A stretch of DNA of 10,210 bases. Source: Staphylococcaceae bacterium UBA6286. Its GTDB lineage: Bacteria > Bacillota > Bacilli > Staphylococcales > Staphylococcaceae. A program made the position numbers and the translations under genes. The notes under the pieces are model-generated. The model had not been told where the DNA came from, searched no databases, and saw only the letters and a list, made by a program, of their open reading frames with translations. Positions 1-7,720 of the stretch are shown here, piece by piece (positions within the stretch are counted from its first letter, which is position 1; every line of letters begins with the position of its first letter). The DNA is taken from NCBI GenBank assembly GCA_002438305.1, contig DJUI01000069.1, positions 1,648 through 11,857 on the forward strand. The letters are read 5' to 3'.

Positions 1-143
1 AGCTCCATAGAAAGATAGGGCCGATTACATCGGTGATCTGGTTCTGTACAGCAATTACAGGGGTGGCAGTATATCTTCTGCTCTATGTGTTCTATCACGG
101 CGGAGAAACGACATCAGTCATAAAAGCGATATTAGGACATTAA
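1..143 (+). CDS. ctaM: DUF420 / CtaM-type cytochrome oxidase assembly protein, 3' part
   Basis: The reading frame is open from base 3 and ends at TAA 141-143, giving the last 46 residues of a protein whose start lies outside the window. The tail begins LHRKIGPIT, continues through one hydrophobic helix (ITGVAVYLLLYVFY) and ends in a short polar tail. The HRKIG segment before a last membrane helix resembles the C-terminus of DUF420 proteins (YozB in Bacillus, CtaM in staphylococci). In staphylococci CtaM is a membrane protein needed for the aa3-type quinol oxidase. Its place just before ylb-type genes fits the cta (haem A/oxidase) cluster lying upstream. The gene ends directly on a two-way terminator. 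The family call rests on under 50 residues, so the exact symbol is likely rather than certain. Confidence 0.72.
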   Translation, partial: LHRKIGPITSVIWFCTAITGVAVYLLLYVFYHGGETTSVIKAILGH

Positions 144-185
144 AAAAGACTTTGAATGGATTACTTTTCCATTCAAAGTCTTTTT
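143..185. terminator. Two-way intrinsic terminator between ctaM and the AI-2E gene
   Basis: This is a perfect 18-bp inverted repeat: arms 143-160 and 168-185 around a 7-base loop (161-167). A-tracts and T-tracts at the outer ends make it work as a U-tailed hairpin on both strands. It starts inside the ctaM stop codon and ends 3 bases before the stop codon of the converging minus-strand gene, so it can end both transcripts. Confidence 0.93.
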
Positions 186-188
186 AAT

Positions 189-1238
189 TTAAATCTTAAA
201 ATTGGTTTTGATAGCACCTGACTCAACCAATGTCAGTATAAGTATCAACACAATTGGTCCGACAAAGAAGCCGATGAAGCCCATCAGTTTTAGGCCGATA
301 TACATAGCTATTAATGTAGGGAGTGGACTAAGACCAACACCATTGCCCATAATTTTGGGTTCCAGTACTTTGCGTTGAACTAACAGGAATAAAGAGAGTA
401 AAATCAGTTTCAATGCCATGATGTGATCACCTGTTATATATTCATAGAGAGCCCACGGAATCGTAATTCCTGTGGCACCAAGAATTGGCAGTAAATCAAC
501 GACACAGATAATCAGACTCATAATCATTGCATTCTCAGGTGTAATAAAGAGCAGGCCGATAAAGGTAAAGACCCATGTTATGAAAGATAATATGAAGGCG
601 GCACGGATCATCCCGAATATTGAGCCGGATATTCTCTGCCATACAAATAATGATTTTTCATAAGTTCGGTCATACATATGATTTCTGAAAAATAATTTGA
701 TCTTCGGTATTTCAAGCATGAATAAAAACAACGCCACTAAAAAGACTAAGCTCGAAATCAGCAGTTCTGGAAGTGAAGCAATGAACAATGTAATATTCTC
801 TACATTGAAATAGTTGACGATACCATCTCTCATAGACAATAAGAAATTTTGAACTTCATCATTGATTGTTGTCGTCACACTGTCCGGAAGCACCATATTA
901 ATTCTTTCTTCTATCTTATCCCATGCTTTGATGAGACCGTTCATCTTACCCGGTAAATCAATAGCAAACTGAATGATGTTTTCAATTAGTTTGGTCATGA
1001 AGAAATAGCTGAAGAGCAGCAGCACACCGATTATCAGTGAATAAATGGCTGTGACACTCCATTTACGGCTGTTAAATTTAAGTTCCAGTCTTCTGATCAA
1101 TGGTTCAATCATCAATGCCAAGAGCAATGCACCGATCAACGGGATTGAAATAGGCAGGATGAAGTAAATAAATAAAAGTGCAAGTATCGTAATGGTGGTA
1201 ATTGTTAATGTACGTCTTGTTATCCATTTTTTAAACAT
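189..1238 (-). CDS. AI-2E family (UPF0118, YtvI-like) membrane protein
   Basis: A polytopic membrane protein of 349 residues. Two N-terminal hydrophobic segments (about residues 11-45) are followed by another pair (61-82), a long soluble stretch (about 85-155) and a helix-rich C-terminal half. The C-terminus carries EPKIMGNGVGLSPLPTL (from residue 293) and a closing GFFVGPI segment, typical of the AI-2E/PerM family and closest in style to Bacillus YtvI. Family members are proposed exporters or ion/solute carriers; the substrate here cannot be read from sequence. I place the start at ATG 1236-1238, preceded by a GAGGTG SD. The frame extends to 1280, but that longer start lies inside the upstream gene's terminator hairpin. 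Only about 22 bases separate that hairpin from this start, so expression probably depends on read-through or on a promoter inside the YugN-like gene. Confidence 0.85.
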   Translation of the reverse strand: MFKKWITRRTLTITTITILALLFIYFILPISIPLIGALLLALMIEPLIRRLELKFNSRKWSVTAIYSLIIGVLLLFSYFFMTKLIENIIQFAIDLPGKMNGLIKAWDKIEERINMVLPDSVTTTINDEVQNFLLSMRDGIVNYFNVENITLFIASLPELLISSLVFLVALFLFMLEIPKIKLFFRNHMYDRTYEKSLFVWQRISGSIFGMIRAAFILSFITWVFTFIGLLFITPENAMIMSLIICVVDLLPILGATGITIPWALYEYITGDHIMALKLILLSLFLLVQRKVLEPKIMGNGVGLSPLPTLIAMYIGLKLMGFIGFFVGPIVLILILTLVESGAIKTNFKI

Positions 1239-1260
1239 GCAGCACCTCAAAAAGAATAAT

Positions 1261-1285
1261 AAAAAAGACGTGGTAGCCACGTCTT
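1261..1285 (-). terminator. Intrinsic terminator after the YugN-like gene
   Basis: A 9-bp perfect stem (1265-1273 with 1277-1285) and a 3-base loop, followed on the minus strand by six T residues (1261-1266 as A on plus). The stop codon of the YugN-like gene (1284-1286) lies in the stem. The hairpin stands between that gene and the co-directional AI-2E gene. Confidence 0.85.
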
Positions 1286-1643
1286 AAGCAAGTAATTCAC
1301 GAAGATCGTTACAAACGTTCATCACTGTGCGTTTACAATGTTCAACCATTGCTTCAGGGAAGTATTCATCCTCACCATATTCAATACCAGTCGGATAATA
1401 ATGTTTACCTAAATATGGGTCCATCATTTGAAGTTTGGCGTTTCTAGCACCGACATCACCTTCAACTGCGTATCCTGGAATGCGAAGATAAAAGACACCT
1501 TCTTCGATCTGATATTTTAAATCGTATGTGACACGCTCATAATCCCAATGACCTCCTAGATTCAAACCATGTTTATTCATCACATGTTGAATCAATGTCT
1601 GATCGGCAACTATATTTTCAATTCCTGAATTTTCAAATACCAT
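1284..1643 (-). CDS. YugN-like family protein
   Basis: A 119-residue soluble protein that I recognise as the YugN-like family of Bacillales. The conserved core is GGHWDYERVTYDLKY (about residues 30-44), then FYLRIPGYAVEGDVGARNA (51-69) and PYLGKHYYPTGIEY (76-89), covering most of the length. No enzymatic or binding function is established for the family, and none can be read here. The start is ATG 1641-1643, with a GGGAGGA SD at 1651-1657 and 7-base spacing. An in-frame GTG at 1668-1670 has no SD and would add nine unrelated residues. It has its own promoter and is divergent from ylbC. The only co-directional neighbour downstream is the AI-2E gene, behind a terminator. Confidence 0.88.
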   Translation of the reverse strand: MVFENSGIENIVADQTLIQHVMNKHGLNLGGHWDYERVTYDLKYQIEEGVFYLRIPGYAVEGDVGARNAKLQMMDPYLGKHYYPTGIEYGEDEYFPEAMVEHCKRTVMNVCNDLRELLA

Positions 1644-1675
1644 TGAATAGTCCTCCCTCGTTATGCTCACTTCTC

Positions 1676-1704
1676 ATTTTATGACAAAATGACGTGGCTT
1701 GCAA
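1676..1704 (-). promoter_or_regulatory. Sigma-A promoter for the YugN-like gene
   Basis: Read on the minus strand: -35 TTGCAA (1699-1704), 17-base spacer, -10 TAAAAT (1676-1681), 32 bases before the ATG. Both hexamers are close to consensus and the spacing is ideal. Confidence 0.72.
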
Positions 1705-1709
1705 TCAGA

Positions 1710-1738
1710 TATTTTTTTCGGTGCAGATATTGTATAAT
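1710..1738 (+). promoter_or_regulatory. Promoter for ylbC
   Basis: A perfect -10 TATAAT lies at 1733-1738, 28 bases before the ylbC ATG. The -35 region at 17-base spacing (1710-1715, TATTTT) is weak. It sits back to back with the promoter of the divergent YugN-like gene. Confidence 0.6.
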
Positions 1739-1766
1739 ATAATGATAAAAAGGCAGGGAGGGTTCT

Positions 1767-2828
1767 ATGAAAAATATTCTGATAAAATTACTAGCCGTCC
1801 TGTTTGCCGGTATTTTTCTTTTCTACTTATTCTATTCTCCCTCATTGAAATTTGATGTACTGGAGAACCCGAAAAAAGAATCCAAACCGACCGAACAAAT
1901 TGAAGACAGCAATTCACAGCCTGCTAATCCTGAATTAAGAAAAGGTATTGGAACATACGTGGGTAAATCAATCGATACCTTTACGAAAAAATATGACTAT
2001 CCTAATCGTATTTATCCTTCTAAATACAGCCACGAAAACTATGTTTATCAATCTAAAAATAAATATTATATTCTTGGTGTCAAAGATAAGACCATTGTTA
2101 TGGTATATGCGACAGGAAAATCAGCAGATACATATCCATTTAAAGTCACTGAAGATGCTGCTCAAATATTCTCCGGCATTTCTATCAATACAGAACCTGT
2201 TATTAAAACATCAAAAGGTAAGTATAGGTTTGAACTGTCTGAAGTAGACATTAAGACACAGCTGCTGCTGCAATATGGTACGACTTATTCTCAAGTCTTT
2301 ATCGATCGATTGTCCAACAAAGTGATGGCTGTCAAATATATGACTGGACCTGCATTGGTTGAAATGCAGCCTTATGCCATGAGTTATAATGGTGACATCA
2401 TAGAACGTACGCCTGAACAACTCGATCATACCATTGATGAAGTATCTATCAATTCCAATAATGTGCTGACGATGTTTGAACTAACTAACATCATGCGCGA
2501 AATCAACGGTAGAAAGCCGCTTGCAACGAATGAACTTATCAATCATACGGCCCAGTTTCAAGTGGCTAAACTCAATAAAAAAACCGAAAAAGTAGTGACT
2601 GAAGTTGAGAATGATATCGGCAGACAACTGAAGTCAGAGGATATCAAATACAAAGATTTTGCTCAAAATATCGCTTATAATTTCGAAGATGTGCCAAGTT
2701 TAATCAACAGCTGGCTGAACTCAGATGAACATCGAGAACATCTGCTCAATCAAAAATTCAATGAAATGGGCGGTGGAATATCCGGCGGCTATACGTCGCT
2801 CGTTTTTATTGAGCGGGCGGATGATTGA
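1767..2828 (+). CDS. ylbC: YlbC-like membrane-anchored protein with CAP-associated and CAP/SCP domains
   Basis: A 353-residue protein. Residues 4-25 form one hydrophobic N-terminal segment, a signal or membrane anchor, so the rest should lie outside the cell. A polar linker (30-60) leads into a CAP-associated domain (about 60-205, starting GIGTYVGKSIDTFTKKY), which pairs with CAP domains in Bacillales proteins. The C-terminal CAP/SCP domain spans about 234-349: FELTNIMREINGRKPL, FAQNIA (298-303), INSWLNSDEHREHLLN (313-328), NEMGGGI. His322 of the second CAP motif is present, but the usual GENIA glutamate is Gln300 and I see no first cavity histidine. The start at ATG 1767 has a GGGAGGG SD. 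The 3' end overlaps the converging thioesterase gene by 23 bases. Gene order (after cta, before ylbF) and domain make-up match B. subtilis ylbC; the biochemical role is unknown. Confidence 0.86.
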   Translation: MKNILIKLLAVLFAGIFLFYLFYSPSLKFDVLENPKKESKPTEQIEDSNSQPANPELRKGIGTYVGKSIDTFTKKYDYPNRIYPSKYSHENYVYQSKNKYYILGVKDKTIVMVYATGKSADTYPFKVTEDAAQIFSGISINTEPVIKTSKGKYRFELSEVDIKTQLLLQYGTTYSQVFIDRLSNKVMAVKYMTGPALVEMQPYAMSYNGDIIERTPEQLDHTIDEVSINSNNVLTMFELTNIMREINGRKPLATNELINHTAQFQVAKLNKKTEKVVTEVENDIGRQLKSEDIKYKDFAQNIAYNFEDVPSLINSWLNSDEHREHLLNQKFNEMGGGISGGYTSLVFIERADD

Positions 2829-3297
2829 TAATAAAGAAACTGCCGGTAGCGTAGCCGATCATTTCATCGTCACTATAAACATGGCACGAAACTAGATAAG
2901 TCATTGCGCCTTTCTTTAGAATTTCGGCTGTCGCTGTAATTAAATCACCGGTACCTTTTTTCGTGAAGTAAGTGTTCATTTCGTGGGTCACTACACGTTG
3001 TGTAACAGGAAGCACTTCATTGCATAGTGTTCCCATCAAAGTGTCCGCAATCATCATCAGTATACCGCCATGTAAAATACCGATGCTGTTGTTCATCAGC
3101 TGTGTCCGCTGAACTTGAAGGTAACCGCTGTCTCCTGAAAAAGTCATCTCAAAAGGATATATTTTTTTCATCCATGTATCAGTCGGCCGGCCGTCAAAGT
3201 GAGTCAACAGCTGTTGAATGGCAGCCAGTTCAACGGCGTCATTTCGTTCGATGATTTCTTTGAGTTTTGTATCTATTGCAGATTGTAAATCGTTCAT
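2806..3297 (-). CDS. Hotdog-fold acyl-CoA thioesterase, PaaI/4HBT type
   Basis: A 163-residue protein with one hotdog domain (about residues 45-157) after a helical N-terminal extension. The signature is GILHGGILMMIADTLMG (73-89): the HGG turn, then the central helix with Asp85, at the position of the catalytic acid of PaaI/4HBT thioesterases. The strands from 102 to 155 (VVTHEMNTYFTKKGTGDLITATAEIL, then MTYLVSCHVYSDDEMIGYATGSFFI) match the sheet of this fold. It should hydrolyse an acyl-CoA thioester in the cytoplasm; which acyl group is not visible. The start is ATG with an AAGGAG SD six bases upstream. It converges on ylbC with a 23-base overlap and is divergent from ylbF, with 58 bases between the start codons. 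It is not part of the B. subtilis ylb series. Confidence 0.85.
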   Translation of the reverse strand: MNDLQSAIDTKLKEIIERNDAVELAAIQQLLTHFDGRPTDTWMKKIYPFEMTFSGDSGYLQVQRTQLMNNSIGILHGGILMMIADTLMGTLCNEVLPVTQRVVTHEMNTYFTKKGTGDLITATAEILKKGAMTYLVSCHVYSDDEMIGYATGSFFIINHPPAQ

Positions 3298-3316
3298 AGG
3301 ATGCTCCTTAACTTTG

Positions 3317-3325
3317 TGGTATAAT
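3317..3325 (+). promoter_or_regulatory. Extended -10 promoter for ylbF
   Basis: TGG followed by TATAAT (3320-3325) is a perfect extended -10, 30 bases before the ylbF ATG. I see no good -35 at the right spacing. The promoter lies in the 58-base gap that also serves the divergent thioesterase gene. Confidence 0.68.
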
Positions 3326-3355
3326 GCTTGCTGTAATAGAGAAAGGTTGTGACAT

Positions 3356-3784
3356 ATGATTTATGATGATGCTATCTTTGAACTGATGGAACAGGCAGAT
3401 GAAATTAATCGCATGATTCTCAACAGTGAAAGTTATATTAATTATAAAAACAATACGCTCCAAATGCAAAGGGATCCAGAAGTAACGATGCTGCAGAAGA
3501 ATTTTCTGAAACTGAAAGACCGGTATGATGAAGTCATGCGTTTCGGTCGTTATCACCCTGATTATATGGATGTCATGCTGAAGACAAGACGCGCAAAAAA
3601 AGCGTACGATATGCATCCCGCTGTAGCAGCGGCAAAACAATCTGAAACATCGCTGCAGGCGCTCCTTGATGAAGTCATCGTTATTATATCAGGTTCAATT
3701 TCAAGCGACATCAAAGTAGAGAGAGGAAATCCATTCTTTACAACTGACCACCAGTGCGGCGGTGGATGTTCATGTTCAGCATAA
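3356..3784 (+). CDS. ylbF: YlbF, Y-complex subunit (RNase Y regulator)
   Basis: A 142-residue member of the YlbF/YmcA (DUF964, Com_YlbF) family. In B. subtilis, YlbF with YmcA and YaaT forms the Y-complex, which binds iron-sulfur clusters and is needed for RNase Y-dependent mRNA maturation, competence, biofilm formation and sporulation. The protein is mostly helical: a short N-terminal helix (1-20), then a long helical hairpin (about 35-112) with FLKLKDRYDEVMRFGRYHPDY at its centre. The C-terminal tail is glycine- and cysteine-rich (Cys134, Cys138, Cys140 at the very end), a plausible metal-cluster ligand set as seen in full-length YlbF. The start is ATG 3356, with an AAAGG SD about nine bases upstream. 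It is transcribed alone: an extended -10 promoter in front, a two-way terminator behind. Confidence 0.92.
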   Translation: MIYDDAIFELMEQADEINRMILNSESYINYKNNTLQMQRDPEVTMLQKNFLKLKDRYDEVMRFGRYHPDYMDVMLKTRRAKKAYDMHPAVAAAKQSETSLQALLDEVIVIISGSISSDIKVERGNPFFTTDHQCGGGCSCSA

Positions 3785-3794
3785 GACCATCGAA

Positions 3795-3835
3795 CATGAA
3801 AAAAAGACAGACACTGATGTCTGTCTTTTTTCATG
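3795..3835. terminator. Two-way intrinsic terminator between ylbF and the GDPD gene
   Basis: An inverted repeat of 3795-3813 with 3818-3835 (one bulged A) around a 4-base loop (3814-3817). The GC-containing core is 3806-3813/3818-3825, and A/T tracts on both sides give a U-tail in either direction. It lies 11 bases after the ylbF stop and 5 bases before the stop of the converging gene. Confidence 0.92.
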
Positions 3836-3839
3836 AAGA

Positions 3840-4757
3840 TCATTTTCGATATTTTTCATTGATTAAATGGTAGGCAAGGTCTGGACGGTCAGTGACAATA
3901 GTATGCGCTCCTTTAATCAGCAGTTCATCCATTTCATCAATCGTATTGATGACCCAGTAACCGACTGGTAGATTAAAAGTCTGCAGATAATTGATGAATT
4001 TTTCTGTGTCAAGACGAATACCTTTGAATTGAACCGGAATTTGGAAAGTATCAACTGACGGTTTGTACAGATGACCAAAACCTGTATTGAACAGCAGAAA
4101 TGCTTTCGGTACTTCTTGACGACTTGCGCCAGTTGCAATTCGTTCATCCCCGTATATTTTGAAACGCTGTACTTGCTCATCACAAAAACTTGTCACAAGA
4201 ACGCGGTCAAACGCATCTAAATCATGGATCAGCCGGTATAGCAGTGAAGGAACTATTTTACCTGCTGCCGTATCCGAATCATCTTTAATATCGATATTAA
4301 TTCTCATTTTCGGAAAGGCTTCAATCAGCTCTTTTAATGTTACAATTTTAGCATCTTGATGACCGCGGAACGTGTAATTACCGTGTACGTCCTTGAAATG
4401 ATAACCAAAATCAAGTGTGCGCAGCTCTGCCAATGTGTGATTAATGACTTTGCCGTTCCCGTTGGACACCCGGTCGACATACGCATCGTGGAAAACAACA
4501 ATCTCTTCATCCTTAGTCAGACGAACATCAATTTCAAAGCCATCCACTTGAAATGCATGGGCTTCTTTGAACGCTGCCATAGTATTTTCTGGTGCCAGCT
4601 TCATGCCACCGCGGTGTGCCAGCACATAAGGAGAGCGTCCGTTAAAATAAGGTTTAATTGTTCTTCTTTCGGTGGATGTGACTGCTTTTGTGATCATGAC
4701 CGCTCCAACATAGGCGGTAATTGCGGCTAAAACCGTCATTGTTCTTCTTTTATTCAA
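3840..4757 (-). CDS. Membrane-anchored glycerophosphodiester phosphodiesterase (GDPD family)
   Basis: A 305-residue protein. One hydrophobic helix (about residues 8-26) after KRR anchors it in the membrane with the catalytic domain probably outside. The GDPD domain follows (about 44-300) with the full motif set: AHRGG (47-51; His48 catalytic, Arg49), APEN (55-58), FEIDVRL (74-80; Glu75 and Asp77 as metal ligands), VFHD (88-91; His90 as second catalytic His) and NIDIKDD (154-160). VGYWVIN and GAHTIVTDRPD near the end close the barrel as in the family. It should cleave glycerophosphodiesters to sn-glycerol 3-phosphate plus an alcohol; the substrate may be phospholipid breakdown products or a teichoic-acid fragment, which sequence does not decide. 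The start codon is TTG (4755-4757): an AAGGAGG SD sits seven bases before it, while the first ATG is 18 bases further in. It ends at a two-way terminator and is divergent from ylbG. Confidence 0.92.
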   Translation of the reverse strand: MNKRRTMTVLAAITAYVGAVMITKAVTSTERRTIKPYFNGRSPYVLAHRGGMKLAPENTMAAFKEAHAFQVDGFEIDVRLTKDEEIVVFHDAYVDRVSNGNGKVINHTLAELRTLDFGYHFKDVHGNYTFRGHQDAKIVTLKELIEAFPKMRINIDIKDDSDTAAGKIVPSLLYRLIHDLDAFDRVLVTSFCDEQVQRFKIYGDERIATGASRQEVPKAFLLFNTGFGHLYKPSVDTFQIPVQFKGIRLDTEKFINYLQTFNLPVGYWVINTIDEMDELLIKGAHTIVTDRPDLAYHLINEKYRK

Positions 4758-4764
4758 TAAAGTG

Positions 4765-4771
4765 CCTCCTT
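4765..4771 (-). promoter_or_regulatory. SD that selects a TTG start for the GDPD gene
   Basis: On the minus strand this reads AAGGAGG, a full anti-SD match, seven bases before TTG (4755-4757). The next in-frame ATG would be 25 bases away, too far, so TTG is the start. Confidence 0.82.
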
Positions 4772-4789
4772 AATATTTTACTACTTTAT

Positions 4790-4798
4790 ATTTTACCA
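4790..4798 (-). promoter_or_regulatory. Candidate extended -10 promoter for the GDPD gene
   Basis: On the minus strand TGG precedes TAAAAT (4790-4795), about 32 bases upstream of the TTG start. The -35 region at 17-base spacing is TTTAAT. The area is very AT-rich and a second TAAAAT lies closer to the gene, so the exact site is uncertain. Confidence 0.45.
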
Positions 4799-4805
4799 AA
4801 GTTAA

Positions 4806-4814
4806 TGATACTAT
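4806..4814 (+). promoter_or_regulatory. Candidate extended -10 promoter for ylbG
   Basis: TGA precedes TACTAT (4809-4814), 28 bases before the chosen ylbG ATG. A weak -35 (TTATAT, 4786-4791) lies at 17-base spacing. It overlaps the control region of the divergent GDPD gene. Confidence 0.5.
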
Positions 4815-4842
4815 TAAAGAAACAGTGAGACGAGGTTCAAAG

Positions 4843-5088
4843 ATGAATATAGTTCAAAGAGATCATTTGATCATCTATTTAAAAAGTACTAAATACGAAC
4901 GCCAAATAAGAAAGTTTGGTCATATAGTCTATTCAAACAAAAAAGGCAAATGGCTGTCTCTCTATATTGACAGAGATAAGACACCGGACATAATGGACCA
5001 GCTATTAAAGCTGAAATATGTTCTGGATGTTCAAGTATCACCTTATCACTTACTGGAACGTACGTATGATTCAGTGCATCGGGGGTAG
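4843..5088 (+). CDS. ylbG: YlbG (DUF2129) small conserved protein
   Basis: An 81-residue cytoplasmic protein. It resembles B. subtilis YlbG (DUF2129, about 90 residues): an opening strand DHLIIYLKSTKYERQIRKFGHIVYSNKK (7-34), a second strand with LSLYIDRDK, then a helix and the strand YVLDVQVSPYHLLERTY. The compact alternating layout suggests a small ferredoxin-like fold. No function is established; the family is usually next to ylbF and rsmD, as here. I use ATG 4843, preceded by a CGAGG SD with seven-base spacing. An in-frame GTG at 4825 without an SD would add six residues. The last 18 bases overlap the 3' end of the converging gene. Confidence 0.86.
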   Translation: MNIVQRDHLIIYLKSTKYERQIRKFGHIVYSNKKGKWLSLYIDRDKTPDIMDQLLKLKYVLDVQVSPYHLLERTYDSVHRG

Positions 5089-5460
5089 CAGGCGCTGTAA
5101 TCTAAGGACACCGATCAAATAATTATAATAAAGATCATTTTCATAGAAGTGTTCTTTTGATTTGACTTCCAGCTCACGGATTGTCAGTGACTGCTCAGCC
5201 GCCCAGATTTTGATGAAATCGAATCGCTTATTGCTGACAGGATATGGATAGGGTATTGCTTCGAAGATGGAATAGATGGCTTGGAAATTTCCTTGCCGGG
5301 AAGGTTTCATAATGATGAGTACACTTGTCTTCGGCTGCTTTTCAAGCGTCGTATGCAGACAGACTATATGATGGATCCTTTCGTGATTGTATGCGATGAT
5401 TTCCTCAAGTTCGAAGAAATCACTATAGCCTTGCCCAAGTTCGATAAATGATTGTGACAT
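5071..5460 (-). CDS. Conserved Bacillales protein of unknown function (DUF7147-like)
   Basis: A 129-residue protein beginning MSQSFIELGQGYSDFFELEEIIAYNHERIHHIVCLHT. No membrane segment or signal peptide is seen. Alternating strands and helices include TSVLIIMKPSRQGNFQAIYSIFEAIPYP (45-72) and a final conserved-looking block YYNYLIGVLRLQRLLPP (111-127). I recall similar Bacillus proteins carrying the opening ELGxGYSD and the closing YLIGxLR, named DUF7147 and sometimes mislabelled methylthioribose kinase; no kinase motif is visible and the length is far too short for one. The start is ATG 5458-5460 with an AAAGGAG SD six bases upstream; a longer open frame to 5499 lacks an SD and would overlap the rsmD start. 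The start codon is only 38 bases from that of the divergent rsmD, and the 3' end overlaps ylbG by 18 bases. Confidence 0.78.
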   Translation of the reverse strand: MSQSFIELGQGYSDFFELEEIIAYNHERIHHIVCLHTTLEKQPKTSVLIIMKPSRQGNFQAIYSIFEAIPYPYPVSNKRFDFIKIWAAEQSLTIRELEVKSKEHFYENDLYYNYLIGVLRLQRLLPPMH

Positions 5461-5480
5461 AGTAATCTCCTTTATTAATA
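5452..5480 (+). promoter_or_regulatory. Candidate promoter for rsmD-coaD
   Basis: TTGTGA (5452-5457) and TTAATA (5475-5480) are 17 bases apart; TAATAA at 5476-5481 gives 18. The site overlaps the start codon of the divergent gene because only 38 bases separate the two starts. It is the best match in the gap, but a weak one. Confidence 0.38.
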
Positions 5481-5498
5481 ATTTAAGTGGGTGAAACA

Positions 5499-7597
<2,099 letters not shown>

Positions 7598-7629
7598 TGA
7601 AATTCCCGCCTTTTAAGTTTATAATATTG

Positions 7630-7638
7630 ATTGTATCA
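7630..7638 (-). promoter_or_regulatory. Extended -10 promoter for tmcAL
   Basis: On the minus strand TGA precedes TACAAT (7630-7635), 32 bases before the tmcAL ATG. The -35 region is T-rich but not consensus. Confidence 0.55.
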
Positions 7639-7661
7639 AAATTAAGTGTTAAGAAAAAATC

Positions 7662-7691
7662 TTGACAAAAGTCTATATTTAAAGTTAAAAT
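7662..7691 (+). promoter_or_regulatory. Promoter of the ylbN-rpmF operon
   Basis: A perfect -35 TTGACA (7662-7667), an 18-base spacer and TAAAAT (7686-7691), 29 bases before the ylbN ATG. It is the clearest sigma-A promoter in the window, as expected for a ribosomal protein operon. Confidence 0.8.
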
Positions 7692-7720
7692 AAATTTTGT
7701 GTTTGTAAGAGGTGAAACCT

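Noticed and set aside
1239..1280. Longer N-terminus for the AI-2E protein (14 extra residues)
   Set aside because: It would start inside the terminator hairpin, lacks an SD, and the ATG at 1236-1238 has GAGGTG upstream and starts a typical MFKK membrane protein.
2211..2429. 72-codon open frame on the minus strand inside ylbC
   Set aside because: Antisense to a clear conserved gene, no SD, and no recognisable domain.
2797..2815. Hairpin CGCTC...GAGCG near the ylbC end as a terminator
   Set aside because: The stem is only 5 bp with a 9-base loop, and no T-tract follows on either strand.
4356..4730. 124-codon open frame on the plus strand opposite the GDPD gene
   Set aside because: It mirrors the catalytic half of a strongly conserved enzyme, and its product is cysteine-rich and family-less, as expected for a shadow frame.
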